Below are positions 35,144 to 43,774 of a stretch of 64,000 nt of DNA, piece after piece. The DNA comes from Candidatus Aquidulcis sp. (GTDB taxonomy: Bacteria > Chloroflexota > Anaerolineae > UBA4142). The notes beneath the pieces are model-generated. The model did no database searches, was not told the DNA's origin, and saw nothing but the letters and a program-made list of their open reading frames with translations. How positions within the stretch are numbered: the stretch's first letter is position 1; every line of letters begins with the position of its first letter. The position numbers and the translations under genes are program-made. The stretch is taken from contig DYJA01000010.1 in the NCBI GenBank assembly GCA_020723345.1, positions 1-64,000 on the forward strand, in the 5' to 3' direction.

Positions 35144-35847
35144 TCTCCAATCTCCAATTTCTGATCTCTCTTTACGAACGACTGCGCCAGCGCCAAGTTC
35201 TCCGGCGTATTCACATTGAAAAATGAGAGATGTTGCGGATCGAAGGGATCTATTTCGCGCGCTTCGACAATTCGCACCTTGACTGCGTCGAGGAAACCGA
35301 TCAGGCGCAAATCACCGGAGCGCACGCGCTCCTCAATCGGCGCGATACAACGTTGGGAGTAAATCGCATGGGTCGGATGCAAATCAATCTCCTTGGCGCG
35401 CAGATCATATTGGAGCCGGGGCTTGACGCCCCCCGAACGACTCCGCGACGGATCCGCCGCGCGCGGCATGATCACATCGGCGGTCGGCGCGAGCGCGATC
35501 AAGTAACGCAGCAGCGTCGGATTCAAGAACGGCATGTCGCAGGCGACCGCCAAAGCATAATCGTAGCGTATCGCGCGCAGCCCCGAAAAAACGCCGCCGA
35601 GCGAGCCCCTATCCGGATAGACATCGCGGATCACCGGCGCGCCAAAGCGCGCGTATGTCTCCACATCATTCGCGACGACGATCACTTCGGCGCAGACCTG
35701 TTGCACCCGCGCGATCACGTGCGCGATGAGCGGCGCGCCGTCGAAATCAAGCAGCGCCTTGTCGCGTCCCATGCGGCGGCTCCGCCCGCCCGCCAACACG
35801 AGCGCGCTGACGCGCGTCAGTGTCCCGTCGTCAGATAAACCAACCAT
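35140..35847 (-). CDS. mobA: Molybdenum cofactor guanylyltransferase with palindromic insert
   Basis: 235 residues. LVLAGGRSRRMGRDKALLDFDG is the nucleotide-binding loop, and ACDMPFLNPTLLRYL and HAIYSQRCIAPIEE complete the fold. It attaches GMP to molybdopterin. About 24 residues (around 130-153, SRSRSGGVKPRLQ) read from a palindromic repeat replace a normally short loop. ATG 35847 is preferred to the TTG two codons earlier. Confidence 0.9.
   Translation of the reverse strand: MVGLSDDGTLTRVSALVLAGGRSRRMGRDKALLDFDGAPLIAHVIARVQQVCAEVIVVANDVETYARFGAPVIRDVYPDRGSLGGVFSGLRAIRYDYALAVACDMPFLNPTLLRYLIALAPTADVIMPRAADPSRSRSGGVKPRLQYDLRAKEIDLHPTHAIYSQRCIAPIEERVRSGDLRLIGFLDAVKVRIVEAREIDPFDPQHLSFFNVNTPENLALAQSFVKRDQKLEIGE
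35405..35456. repeat. Palindromic insert inside mobA
   Basis: CCGGGGC / TTGAC / GCCCCCCG lies at 35416-35435, with an adjoining CTCCGCGACGGATCC stretch. The block encodes the extra loop of MobA. The exact edges of the insertion cannot be fixed from one sequence. Confidence 0.6.
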
Positions 35848-36404
35848 TTCCAATATTCCGAAAGAACGATAGGGCGCTGGTCAGAATCCCACAACCAACA
35901 CACGGAACAGAAATTCGGGTCTGTCGCTGGCTGCGCCGCAACGGCAATCGCATCGCCCAACAAGTCACGGAAGATCCTGCGCGCGCGGCTACTTTGGTAC
36001 GGTGATGTGACCAAGATAATCGAATGAATGTCATGCTGCGACAAGAGTGACTGGGTGAACCGCGCGTTCTGAACCGTCGTCTGCGAATCCTGTTCTAAAA
36101 GAATCGCTTCGCGGGGAACCCCCAATGCGATGATCTGGCGCAACAACACCTGCGCTTCAGCCATCTGCGCGTCGCCTTCTTGCACTACCGTACCCGCGCT
36201 GATGATGACGTGGGGAGCATAACCCTCGCGGTAAAGTTGCGCCACACGCGCCGCCCGCGCGGGTTTGTGATCTCCACCGATAACGACAATCGCCGCCGAA
36301 GGGTGAATCGCGTCTTCGGCAACCAACAGTCGTCCTCCGAAGAACAACATCCAGCCGAGCGCGATCATCAGTCCAATCAACGCGGCAGATTTGCAATGCA
36401 TCAT
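35817..36404 (-). CDS. YdcF/DUF218-family membrane-anchored protein
   Basis: 195 residues from ATG 36404 (MMHCKSAALIGLMIALGWML). A membrane helix is followed by the DUF218 fold: AAIVVIGGDHKPARAARVAQLYREG, EQDSQTTVQNARFTQSLL and IILVTSPYQSSRARRIF. Related proteins (SanA, YdcF, ElyC) act in envelope metabolism. An alternative ATG at 36458 would add 18 residues but lies beyond a TGGGGACGC / GGCGTTCCCA hairpin. It overlaps mobA. Confidence 0.8.
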   Translation of the reverse strand: MMHCKSAALIGLMIALGWMLFFGGRLLVAEDAIHPSAAIVVIGGDHKPARAARVAQLYREGYAPHVIISAGTVVQEGDAQMAEAQVLLRQIIALGVPREAILLEQDSQTTVQNARFTQSLLSQHDIHSIILVTSPYQSSRARRIFRDLLGDAIAVAAQPATDPNFCSVCWLWDSDQRPIVLSEYWKWLVYLTTGH

Positions 36405-36481
36405 GTTTCGCTTCGGCAGAAACAAAATGGGAACGCCCACTCGCGTCCCCATTGCCATCTCAAGCGCGCACCATCGCCCAA

Positions 36482-36727
36482 TTACTTTTTCGCCATCTGC
36501 GCTTTGAGATAATTGACCGCTTCGCCCACGGTCGTGATTTTCTGCGCCTCTTCGTCGGAAATCTCGCCGCCGAATTTTTCTTCAAATTCCATAATCAATT
36601 CGACGAGATCGAGCGAATCGGCTTCCAAGTCCTCGCGAAAACGCGCTTCCATCGTGACTTTGCCTTCGTCCACGCCAAGTTTGTCCACGATGATCGCTTT
36701 GACCTGATCGAAAACTTCATCTGCCAT
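36482..36727 (-). CDS. acpP: Acyl carrier protein
   Basis: 81 residues. The phosphopantetheine serine is in [19 protein letters not shown]. It carries acyl chains in fatty acid synthesis. GGGGGAGG precedes the ATG. A single gene with its own promoter. Confidence 0.96.
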   Translation of the reverse strand: MADEVFDQVKAIIVDKLGVDEGKVTMEARFREDLEADSLDLVELIMEFEEKFGGEISDEEAQKITTVGEAVNYLKAQMAKK

Positions 36728-36782
36728 TGGTGCCTCCCCCTTGGGTAAATTTTGGATAGACGGATGACCAGAACTGACTCAG

Positions 36783-36811
36783 AGTATACTTGGAATCGGC
36801 TTGTGCGTCAA
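36783..36811 (-). promoter_or_regulatory. Promoter of acpP
   Basis: Minus strand TTGACG (36811-36806), 17-bp spacer, TATACT (36788-36783). Confidence 0.72.
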
Positions 36812-36825
36812 CCCCGGATTGGTGC

Positions 36826-36831
36826 TATAAT
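36826..36831 (+). promoter_or_regulatory. -10 element for idi, divergent from acpP
   Basis: TATAAT on the plus strand; the nearest -35-like hexamer TTGTGC at 36801 leaves a long 19-bp spacer. Confidence 0.45.
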
Positions 36832-36878
36832 CCGCCTGCGTTCCGCAAAATACAACACCGCGCCGCGCGAAAAGTTAC

Positions 36879-36942
36879 GACCGCCGACGACAGACCGCCG
36901 ACCACCGCGCCCACTACGGTCGGTCGTCTGCGGTCAGCGGTC
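36879..36942. repeat. Inverted micro-tandem array in the idi leader
   Basis: GACCGCCGAC / GACAGACCGCCGACC units on the left and CGGTCGGTCGTC / TGCGGTCAGCGGTC on the right. It ends 14 bp before the idi start codon. Confidence 0.75.
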
Positions 36943-36955
36943 ATCAAAGGATCGT

Positions 36956-37990
36956 ATGTCACCCGACGAAACCACGCACGCGAGCCGCAAACTCGAACAC
37001 CTCCGCATCAATTTGCAGGAGAATGTCCAATTCCGCCAGTCGAACGGATTGGAACGCTACCGCTTCGTCCACCAAGCCCTGCCCGAAATCAATCAAAACG
37101 AAATTTCACTCGCAACCACTTTTTTCGGCAAGCCATTGCGCGCGCCGATTTTGATTTCTTCGATGACCGGCGGCGCGTACGAAGCCGAGCGCATCAACCT
37201 CGCGCTCGCGACCGCCGCGCAAACGACCGGCGTCGCGATGGGACTCGGCTCGCAGCGCGCCGCGATTGAAAACGACGCGCTGGCGTACACGTACCAAGTC
37301 CGCCGCGTCGCGCCCGACATTTTGCTTTTCGCCAACCTCGGCGCGATTCAACTCAACTACACGTACACGATTGACGAATGTCGCCGCGCCGTCGAAATGA
37401 TTCGCGCCGACGCGTTGATCTTGCATCTCAACGCGATTCAAGAAGCGGTGCAAGCCGGCGGCAACACAAATTGGAAAGGACTGCTGCAAAAAATCGAGCA
37501 GGTCTGCCGCGCGCTCGACGTGCCGGTGATCGGCAAAGAAGTTGGCTTTGGCATTTCCGAAGACGCGGCGCGGCAACTCGCGAGCGCGGGCGTCGCCGCG
37601 CTCGACATCGCAGGCGCGGGCGGCACCTCGTGGGCAGCCGTTGAAGCGTACCGCGCGCCGTCGTCGTTTTTGCGCGAACTCGCCGAAGCGTTTTGGGACT
37701 GGGGCATTCCCACTGCGGAGAGTCTCATCCGCGCGCGGCGTGGCGCGCCGAATCTGCCGCTCATCGCGAGCGGGGGGATTCGCGACGGCGTACAAGCCGC
37801 GCAATGTATCGCGCTCGGCGCGGGACTCGTCGGCTACGCGTCGCCGATGTTGCGGCTCGCCGATCGCGGCGTCGAAGATGTGATCGCGGGAATCAAAATG
37901 GTCGAAGAACAAATGCGAACCGCGATGTTTGGGATCGGCGCGGAGAATTTGGATGCGCTGAAGAACACAAAGCATTTGGAGAAGGTGTAG
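36956..37990 (+). CDS. fni: Type 2 isopentenyl-diphosphate delta-isomerase
   Basis: 344 residues, FMN-dependent family. RYRFVHQALPEINQNEISLAT, APILISSMTGGA, GLGSQRAAIE, LNAIQEAVQAGG and the phosphate-binding ASGGIRDGVQAAQCIALGA are characteristic. It makes DMAPP from IPP. ATG 36956 follows AAAGGA; the upstream open frame reads through the repeat array. It is followed by a polyprenyl synthase that uses its product. Confidence 0.95.
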   Translation: MSPDETTHASRKLEHLRINLQENVQFRQSNGLERYRFVHQALPEINQNEISLATTFFGKPLRAPILISSMTGGAYEAERINLALATAAQTTGVAMGLGSQRAAIENDALAYTYQVRRVAPDILLFANLGAIQLNYTYTIDECRRAVEMIRADALILHLNAIQEAVQAGGNTNWKGLLQKIEQVCRALDVPVIGKEVGFGISEDAARQLASAGVAALDIAGAGGTSWAAVEAYRAPSSFLRELAEAFWDWGIPTAESLIRARRGAPNLPLIASGGIRDGVQAAQCIALGAGLVGYASPMLRLADRGVEDVIAGIKMVEEQMRTAMFGIGAENLDALKNTKHLEKV

Positions 37991-38013
37991 GACAAATTTG
38001 CAAATTTGTCCTA
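37988..38013. repeat. Short palindrome, family B copy 4
   Basis: TAGGACAAATTTG / CAAATTTGTCCTA is a perfect 26-bp palindrome whose first three bases are the fni stop codon. Confidence 0.9.
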
Positions 38014-38034
38014 CGCCGACTATGGAAAACGCTG

Positions 38035-39045
38035 ATGGACGAATACCTGACTGCGCTAGAAGATGAACTGCGCGCGCTCGTCGCCGCGCCCGATCCGGCG
38101 TACGCGACGTATTATGGAATTTTCCGCTATCACCTGGGGTGGACGGACGCGAACTTTGTCCAAGTGAAATGCGACACGGGCAAACGCCTGCGCCCACTCC
38201 TCTGCCTGCTCAGTTGCGAAGCGGCATGCGGCGATTGGCGGCGCGCGCTCCCGGTTGCCGCCGCGCTCGAACTCGCGCACAACTTTTCGTTGATCCACGA
38301 CGACATCGAAGACAATAGCGATGAACGCCGCGGACGCGCCGCCGTGTGGAAAGTGTGGGGACTCGCGCAGGGCTTGAACGCGGGCGATGGCATGTTCGTC
38401 CTCGCGCGTCTCGCGTTGGATCGCCTGTGCGAGCGCGGTTTCAACGACGCGACCTGCACCGCGATCAGCCGCGTCTTTGACGAAGCAACACTGGCGTTGT
38501 GTCACGGACAATTTCTCGATCTCGGTTTTGAGACGCGGCTCGACGTGACGACCGGCGAGTACTTGCAAATGATTCGCGGCAAGACCGCCGCGCTGATCGC
38601 CGCGTCGGCGGGCATCGGCGCGATGCTGGCAACCGCTGACTCGAAAATCGTGGACGCGTTCGCGCGCTTTGGCGAAAACATCGGCAGCGCGTTCCAAATC
38701 ACCGACGACATTCTCGGCATCTGGGGCGATCCGGCGATCACCGGCAAGTCGGCTGCGACCGACATTCTGACGAAGAAGAAATCGCTCCCCGCGATCATCG
38801 GCTTGAATCATCCGCAGCACGGCGCGGCGCTGCGCGCGCTGTACGCGCAAGCCGCCTTATCGCAAGACGATGTTGGACGCGCGCTCGCGCTTCTCGATCA
38901 AATCGGCGCGCGCGAGCAAGCGCAACAGTTCGCCGACGAATTTCGCGCCGCCGCGCTGTCCGCGCTCGCCGCGACGGGGATCCAAAATCGCGCGATGGAT
39001 CATCTACGCGAGATGGCAAACGCGATGACGCGGCGGATGCGGTAA
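38035..39045 (+). CDS. Polyprenyl diphosphate synthase
   Basis: 336 residues. The first Asp-rich motif is SLIHDDIEDNSDERRG and the second QITDDILGIWGD, with TGKRLRPLL and GKTAALIAAS at the expected places. It condenses IPP units into a prenyl diphosphate; chain length cannot be fixed from sequence. A further ATG at 38022 is out of frame. It lies 44 bp after fni. Confidence 0.92.
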   Translation: MDEYLTALEDELRALVAAPDPAYATYYGIFRYHLGWTDANFVQVKCDTGKRLRPLLCLLSCEAACGDWRRALPVAAALELAHNFSLIHDDIEDNSDERRGRAAVWKVWGLAQGLNAGDGMFVLARLALDRLCERGFNDATCTAISRVFDEATLALCHGQFLDLGFETRLDVTTGEYLQMIRGKTAALIAASAGIGAMLATADSKIVDAFARFGENIGSAFQITDDILGIWGDPAITGKSAATDILTKKKSLPAIIGLNHPQHGAALRALYAQAALSQDDVGRALALLDQIGAREQAQQFADEFRAAALSALAATGIQNRAMDHLREMANAMTRRMR

Positions 39046-39050
39046 AACAA

Positions 39051-39617
39051 ATGCAGCCACCAACTACATTTGAAACCGAGCGGCTATTGCTTCGTCTGCC
39101 GATTCTCGACGACGCCGAAACTATTTTCAAATTGTACGCGCAAGACGTTGAGGTAACGCGATACTTGACGTGGAAACCGCACTCCGAACTTGGACAGACG
39201 CGCGCTCATGTCGAGCGGTGCATCGCGAACTGGGAACAAGGTTCGCGTTTTGCGTGGGTGATCGCGTTGAAAGACCTGTCGGGTTTTCAGAAACCCGACA
39301 GGTCTACGATCCCGCTACTCGTCGGCATGATCGAAATGCGAATTAATAGGTTTGAAGCCGTCCTGGGTTACGTTTTGGCGCGTCCTTTTTGGGGACAGGG
39401 CATTATGACCGAAGCGGTGCGAACTCTGATCGGTTGGGCGCTCGCGCAGCCAGAAATTTATCGCGTCTCGGCAACTTGCGATTGGGAAAATCGCGCGTCC
39501 GCGCGCGTGATGGAGAAGGCGGGGATGCAACGCGAAGGGTTGCGGCGGCGCGGCGTCCTTCACCCAAACATCAGTGACGCGCCGCGCGATTGTTGGTTGT
39601 ACGCCAAAACCAAATAG
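39051..39617 (+). CDS. RimJ/RimL-type GNAT acetyltransferase with palindromic insert
   Basis: 188 residues. FETERLLLRLPILDDAETIF, GYVLARPFWGQGIMTEAVRTL and SARVMEKAGMQREG define the GNAT fold and acetyl-CoA loop. Residues 75-85 (DLSGFQKPDRS) are encoded by a perfect 15-bp-stem hairpin (39272-39305), inserted between strands where relatives have a short turn. No clear SD; the gene starts 5 bp after the polyprenyl synthase. Confidence 0.9.
   Translation: MQPPTTFETERLLLRLPILDDAETIFKLYAQDVEVTRYLTWKPHSELGQTRAHVERCIANWEQGSRFAWVIALKDLSGFQKPDRSTIPLLVGMIEMRINRFEAVLGYVLARPFWGQGIMTEAVRTLIGWALAQPEIYRVSATCDWENRASARVMEKAGMQREGLRRRGVLHPNISDAPRDCWLYAKTK
39272..39305. repeat. AGACC-type hairpin inside the acetyltransferase gene (family C)
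   Basis: AGACCTGTCGGGTTT / TCAG / AAACCCGACAGGTCT, perfect 15-bp stem. The same sequence type forms the intergenic hairpins at 18103, 58412, 59036 and 59189. Confidence 0.92.
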
Positions 39618-39621
39618 TGCA

Positions 39622-40752
39622 ATGCCCATCCACCTCCTCGCGTTCCTCACCTTCGTCCTCTTCCTCAGCACGCAAATCGGTGTGCCAAGTTTGCCGCGCC
39701 TCTCCGCCGAAATGGGCGCGAATCCGCAAGAGATGGCGGCAGTCCTTTCCTCCGCGCTGATGACGCTCGTCGCGCTCCAATTCATCAGCGGCGCGCTCGC
39801 CGATCGCTATGGGCGACGCGCGGTGTTGGTCGTCGGCGCGGCGCTGGGTGGACTCACGTCACTTTTGTGCGCGTTCGTCACGCAGTGGCAGTGGCTGCTC
39901 GCGCTGCGCGTGTTGGGCGGCGCGGCGGACGCGATCGCGATGCCCGCGCTGCTGGGTCTCACCGCGGAAATTTCGGAAGGAAAGCAAGGCGCGTTCTTCG
40001 GCGTCCTGCGAAGCAGTCAGGGCTTGTCGTTCATCGTCGCGCCGAGCATCGGCGGATGGCTGGCGTTGTATTCGCTGCGCGCGCCGTTCATCGCGGACGG
40101 GCTCCTTTCATTCGCGGCGTGCGCGGCGATTTTCGTTTTCGTGCGCGGCGGCAAAATCGAAACGGGACACGCGCTCGATCTTCGCGAGTTGGCGCGCGTC
40201 TTTTCGCAGCGCCGCGTGTGGGCGTTCGCGCTCTTCGCGGTGGTTGACAATTTCGCGTTTCCGATCCTCGCCGCGTTCCTGCCGATCAAAGTCGTCGCGC
40301 TCGGCTACGTCGAATGGCAACTTGCGGCGATGCTCGCGATCGAGGCGATCGGTTTCGCCGCCGCGTCGTTTTTCGTTGGACGATTTTCGGATCGCGTCGG
40401 GCGGCGACCGTTCGTCATTATCGCGCAGCCGCTGATTGTTGTCGCGTGCGTCGGTTTGTTTTTCGCGCGCGATTTGCCGATGATGATCGTGTGGTACACT
40501 TTGTTCGGACTCGCAAGCGGGACGACGTTTCTGCTCGGCTTGGTGATGATGGCAGACGTGACACCGCGCGAACGCGCCGCAACGACGTTAGGATCGTTCG
40601 ACGCGATGATCGATCTTGTCATCTTCATCGCGCCGCTGGTCGCGATTACCGCATCGGGTGTGATCGGCACGGAATGGGTGCTGGTGTTGGCGGGATTGCC
40701 CGCGCTCGCCGCGTTCCCAATCGCGCTGGCGACGCGTGAGACAAAAATATGA
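39622..40752 (+). CDS. MFS drug/metabolite efflux transporter
   Basis: 376 residues, 12 predicted helices. The motif-A loop is GALADRYGRRAVLVVG, with a second copy FVGRFSDRVGRRPFV at the half-molecule boundary. The substrate is unknown. ATG 39622 is 4 bp after the acetyltransferase stop; the frame is open 16 codons into that gene. It overlaps the HAD gene by 4 bp. Confidence 0.87.
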   Translation: MPIHLLAFLTFVLFLSTQIGVPSLPRLSAEMGANPQEMAAVLSSALMTLVALQFISGALADRYGRRAVLVVGAALGGLTSLLCAFVTQWQWLLALRVLGGAADAIAMPALLGLTAEISEGKQGAFFGVLRSSQGLSFIVAPSIGGWLALYSLRAPFIADGLLSFAACAAIFVFVRGGKIETGHALDLRELARVFSQRRVWAFALFAVVDNFAFPILAAFLPIKVVALGYVEWQLAAMLAIEAIGFAAASFFVGRFSDRVGRRPFVIIAQPLIVVACVGLFFARDLPMMIVWYTLFGLASGTTFLLGLVMMADVTPRERAATTLGSFDAMIDLVIFIAPLVAITASGVIGTEWVLVLAGLPALAAFPIALATRETKI

Positions 40753-41456
40753 TCAAACACTATCACTGGCTCCTATTTGACGCCGACGGCACGCTGTTCG
40801 ATTACAACCGCGCGGAAGCGCTCGCGCTAGAGCAAACTTTCCATCATCTCGGCGCGCCGTTCGAGCAAAAATATCTGGACGCGTACCAGCAAATCAATCG
40901 CGAAATCTGGCGCGCGCTGGAACAGAAACAGATCACGCCGGACGTACTGCGCGTCCGCCGATTCGAAATGCTGTTCGAGAAATTCGGCATTACGATTTCG
41001 CCGGTCGTCTTCAGCGAAGCGTATCTCAAGTACCTCGCGGAGTGCGGAGAATTGATGGACGGCGCGCAAGACGTACTCGACGCGCTCAGCGCGAAATATC
41101 GTTTTGCGATTCTAACGAACGGCTTGCAAGCGGTGCAACGCAACCGGCTAGCGCGCTCGCCAATTCAACACCACATCGCCGCGCTCGTCATCTCAGAAGA
41201 AGTCGGCTTTGCAAAACCCGAGCGCGGCTTTTTCGACGCGGCGTTCGCGCGCATCGGAAACCCGCCGAAAGAACGTGCGCTGATGATCGGCGATAGCATC
41301 TCGTCCGACATTCAAGGCGCGTCCGATTATGGAATCGCTACGTGCTGGTACAATCCTGAACGCCAGCCCCGCCCTGCCAGCCCGACGATTACATACGAAA
41401 TCACGCATCTGCGCGAGTTGATCGCGTTGCTGATTGACGAACCAAAGGTGGAATGA
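40749..41456 (+). CDS. HAD-family nucleotidase (YjjG-like)
   Basis: 235 residues. HAD motif I is FDADGTLFDYNRAE, motif II ILTNGLQAVQRNRL, and motifs III/IV GFAKPERGFF and MIGDSISSDIQGA. The pattern fits YjjG-like pyrimidine nucleotidases that clean up non-canonical nucleotides; this assignment is by resemblance. ATGA overlap with the MFS gene. Confidence 0.85.
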   Translation: MIKHYHWLLFDADGTLFDYNRAEALALEQTFHHLGAPFEQKYLDAYQQINREIWRALEQKQITPDVLRVRRFEMLFEKFGITISPVVFSEAYLKYLAECGELMDGAQDVLDALSAKYRFAILTNGLQAVQRNRLARSPIQHHIAALVISEEVGFAKPERGFFDAAFARIGNPPKERALMIGDSISSDIQGASDYGIATCWYNPERQPRPASPTITYEITHLRELIALLIDEPKVE

Positions 41457-41520
41457 TTGGACGCTGATTAACACTGATAAACACAGATAAGAAAAATCTG
41501 TGTCTATCTGGGCTTTTCTG
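41455..41520. repeat. Inverted micro-tandem array, HAD/MerR gap
   Basis: GCTGATTAACACTGATAAAC / ACAGATAAGA then AATCTGTGTC / TATCTGGGC; close to the array at 25000-25070. Confidence 0.8.
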
Positions 41521-41539
41521 CGTCCCGTATGGTAGAAAA

Positions 41540-42319
41540 ATGCCGCGTTCAAATCGCAAGACGAAATCGCGCTACCTGCGTACCTCCGACCTCGCGCGCG
41601 CGGTCGGCGCGCATCCGAACACCGTGCGGCTGTACGAACAATGGGGTTTCATCGCGCCCGCGAAACGCAGCGCGAGCGGCTATCGTCTGTTCACGGAGAC
41701 GCATCGCGCGCAGATGATTCTCGCGCGCACCGCGCTGCGCGACGACTATGCGGGAAAAATCATCCGCCGCTCCGCGCTCGCGCTCGTCCGCAAAATCGGG
41801 TCAGGCGATTTCGCCGACGCGCTCCAGTACGCGCGCAAACATCTCGCCATCGTGCAAGCCGAGCGCGCAGAGGCGGAGACCGCCGCGCGAATTTTGCAAC
41901 ACTGGGCGCAAAGCAAACGCGCGCAATCGAAAAGCAAGTCGCTGCAAATCGGCGCGGCGGCGCGCGCGCTCGGCGTGACGATTGACGTGCTGCGGAACTG
42001 CGAGCGCAACGGTTTGCTGCGCGTCCCGCGCGACGAACAGAGCGGCTACCGATTGTACGGCAACGCCGAAATCACCCGACTGCGCGTGATCCGGATGCTG
42101 CAAAGCGCGGGTTACAGCACGATGGCGATTCTGCGAATGTTGCTGCAACTCGATCAGGGCAAGAAACGCAATCTGCGCGCCGCGCTCGACACGCCGCGCC
42201 CGGATGAAGATGTGTACTCGGCGGCGGATCGCTGGCTGTCGACATTAGCGGAACAGGAAACGCGCGCGCGGCAAATGATCACGCAGTTGAAGCGGTGTCA
42301 ACGAATCACGAACGAATAA
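41540..42319 (+). CDS. Tandem double-MerR transcriptional regulator
   Basis: 259 residues with two MerR helix-turn-helix units in one chain. The first is at about 13-52 (LRTSDLARAVGAHPNTVRLYEQWGFIAPAK), the second at about 135-175 (LQIGAAARALGVTIDVLRNCERNGLLRVPR, then SGYRLYGNAEITRLRVI). No cysteine-based effector site is visible, so the ligand is unknown. TATGGT lies 6 nt before the ATG, hinting at a leaderless message. Confidence 0.85.
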   Translation: MPRSNRKTKSRYLRTSDLARAVGAHPNTVRLYEQWGFIAPAKRSASGYRLFTETHRAQMILARTALRDDYAGKIIRRSALALVRKIGSGDFADALQYARKHLAIVQAERAEAETAARILQHWAQSKRAQSKSKSLQIGAAARALGVTIDVLRNCERNGLLRVPRDEQSGYRLYGNAEITRLRVIRMLQSAGYSTMAILRMLLQLDQGKKRNLRAALDTPRPDEDVYSAADRWLSTLAEQETRARQMITQLKRCQRITNE

Positions 42320-42392
42320 ACGAATTTTTCGTTTACCCCTCATCCTTCATCCTTCCGCCTTCCCCAAACCCTCCATTAGCGCACCAGGGTTG

Positions 42393-42398
42393 TATAAT
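42393..42398 (+). promoter_or_regulatory. -10 element for the M28 peptidase gene
   Basis: TATAAT, 38 bp before the GTG start; no matching -35 hexamer. Confidence 0.5.
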
Positions 42399-42435
42399 GT
42401 CACGTGGATTCCAAATTCAAATAACAGGAGGAAAC

Positions 42436-43656
42436 GTGACAGATCTGATTTCGTCGGAAAAAGCGCAAGCGTATTTGCAAAAATTGTGCGTCGAAATTCC
42501 CAGTCGCCGCGTCGGCAGCGCGGGCAATCGCGCGGCAACCGATTTCTTCGCGGCGCGCGTCGCGTCGTTCGGATTCCAAGTCGAGTGTCCCGCGTTCGAT
42601 TGCATTGATTGGGAGTGCGAGGGCGTTCGACTCAGCGCGAACGGCGCGACATTCGACGCGCTGGCGAGTCCGTACTCGCTCGGCTGCCGCGTCAGCGCGC
42701 CGCTCGTCGTGGCTTCGACAGTCGAAGAATTGCAAGCGGCAGAAATTTCTGACGCGGTGGTTTTGCTGCGCGGCGAAATCGCCAAAGAACACTTGATGCC
42801 GAAAAATTTTACATTTTACAATCCCGACGAGCACAAACGAATCGTCGCCTTGCTGGAAACGAAGAAACCGCGCGCGATTATCGCGGCGACCTCGCGCAAT
42901 CCAGATTTGGTTGGTGCGATGTATCCATTCCCGCTCATTGAAGATGGTGATTTCGACATCCCGTCCGTTTACATGACGGAAGAAGAAGGCACTCGGCTGG
43001 CGCGATATGCGGGGCGAGAGATTTCGCTGGAGAGCCGCGCGACGCGCATCGCGTCAGCGGGCTGCAACGTCATCGCGCGCAAAGGCGCGAACCACATGCG
43101 GCGTGTCGTTTTGTTCGCGCACATCGACGCGCACATCGGCTCGCCGGGCGCGTCGGATAACGCGAGCGGCGTCGTCGCGCTGCTTCTGCTGGCGGAATTG
43201 CTCGCGGATTATCGCGGCAACCTGGGAATCGAAATCGTCGCGATGAACGGCGAGGACTATTATGCGGCGTCGGGCGAGAAACAGTACGTCGCGCTCAACG
43301 CGGGCAAGTTCGACGAGATCGCGCTGGGGATCAATCTCGACGACATCGGTTATCACAAAGGCGCAGTCGCGTATTCGCTGTACGATTGTCCCGTTGAAAT
43401 CGCGCGCGCGATTCGCGACGCGTTTTCCGCGCGCGCCGATTTAGTCGAGGGACCACAATGGTACCAAAGCGACCACAGTCTCTTTGTGCTGAACCAGGTA
43501 CCGGCGTTGGCACTTACGTCGGAGCAACTCGGCGAACTGATGGGGGAAATCACGCACACGCCGAAAGACACCGCGGAGATCGTCGACGTGACCAAACTTG
43601 TCGATGTCGCGGTTGCGCTGCGCGATCTGGTGTTGCAATTGGATCGGGTTGCATAA
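42436..43656 (+). CDS. M28-family zinc aminopeptidase
   Basis: 406 residues. The di-zinc site is visible: LFAHIDAHIGSPGASDNASG (His, Asp), MNGEDYYAASGE (Glu), GINLDDIGYH (Asp) and ITHTPKDT (His). RRVGSAGNRAATDFF near residue 20 is typical. There is no signal peptide, so it is probably cytosolic. Start GTG 42436 follows AGGAGG; an upstream in-frame ATG at 42397 overlaps the -10 box. Confidence 0.88.
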   Translation: MTDLISSEKAQAYLQKLCVEIPSRRVGSAGNRAATDFFAARVASFGFQVECPAFDCIDWECEGVRLSANGATFDALASPYSLGCRVSAPLVVASTVEELQAAEISDAVVLLRGEIAKEHLMPKNFTFYNPDEHKRIVALLETKKPRAIIAATSRNPDLVGAMYPFPLIEDGDFDIPSVYMTEEEGTRLARYAGREISLESRATRIASAGCNVIARKGANHMRRVVLFAHIDAHIGSPGASDNASGVVALLLLAELLADYRGNLGIEIVAMNGEDYYAASGEKQYVALNAGKFDEIALGINLDDIGYHKGAVAYSLYDCPVEIARAIRDAFSARADLVEGPQWYQSDHSLFVLNQVPALALTSEQLGELMGEITHTPKDTAEIVDVTKLVDVAVALRDLVLQLDRVA

Positions 43657-43688
43657 TTACCGCGAAGCATGTCCTGAGTCTACCGAAG

Positions 43689-43742
43689 GAACGCGAAGGA
43701 CACAAAGGTTTTTATCTGATTTCCTTTGCGTCCTTCGCGTCT
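43689..43742. repeat. Inverted repeat between convergent genes
   Basis: ACGCGAAGGACACAAAGG at 43691-43708 pairs with CCTTTGCGTCCTTCGCGT at 43723-43740 (one mismatch). A preceding CATGTCCTGAGTCTACCG stretch looks like another dispersed-repeat fragment. It could terminate both flanking genes. Confidence 0.8.
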
Positions 43743-43774
43743 TTGCGGTTCGATTTTGTGTTCTTTCAATAAGG

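Noticed and set aside
36752-36955. N-terminal extension of IPP isomerase
   Set aside because: The upstream in-frame codons translate promoter and repeat sequence; the ATG at 36956 with AAAGGA gives the family N-terminus.
37106-38197. Long minus-strand frame opposite fni and the polyprenyl synthase
   Set aside because: Arg/Ala/Asp-rich translation with no family motif, overlapping two clear genes on the other strand.
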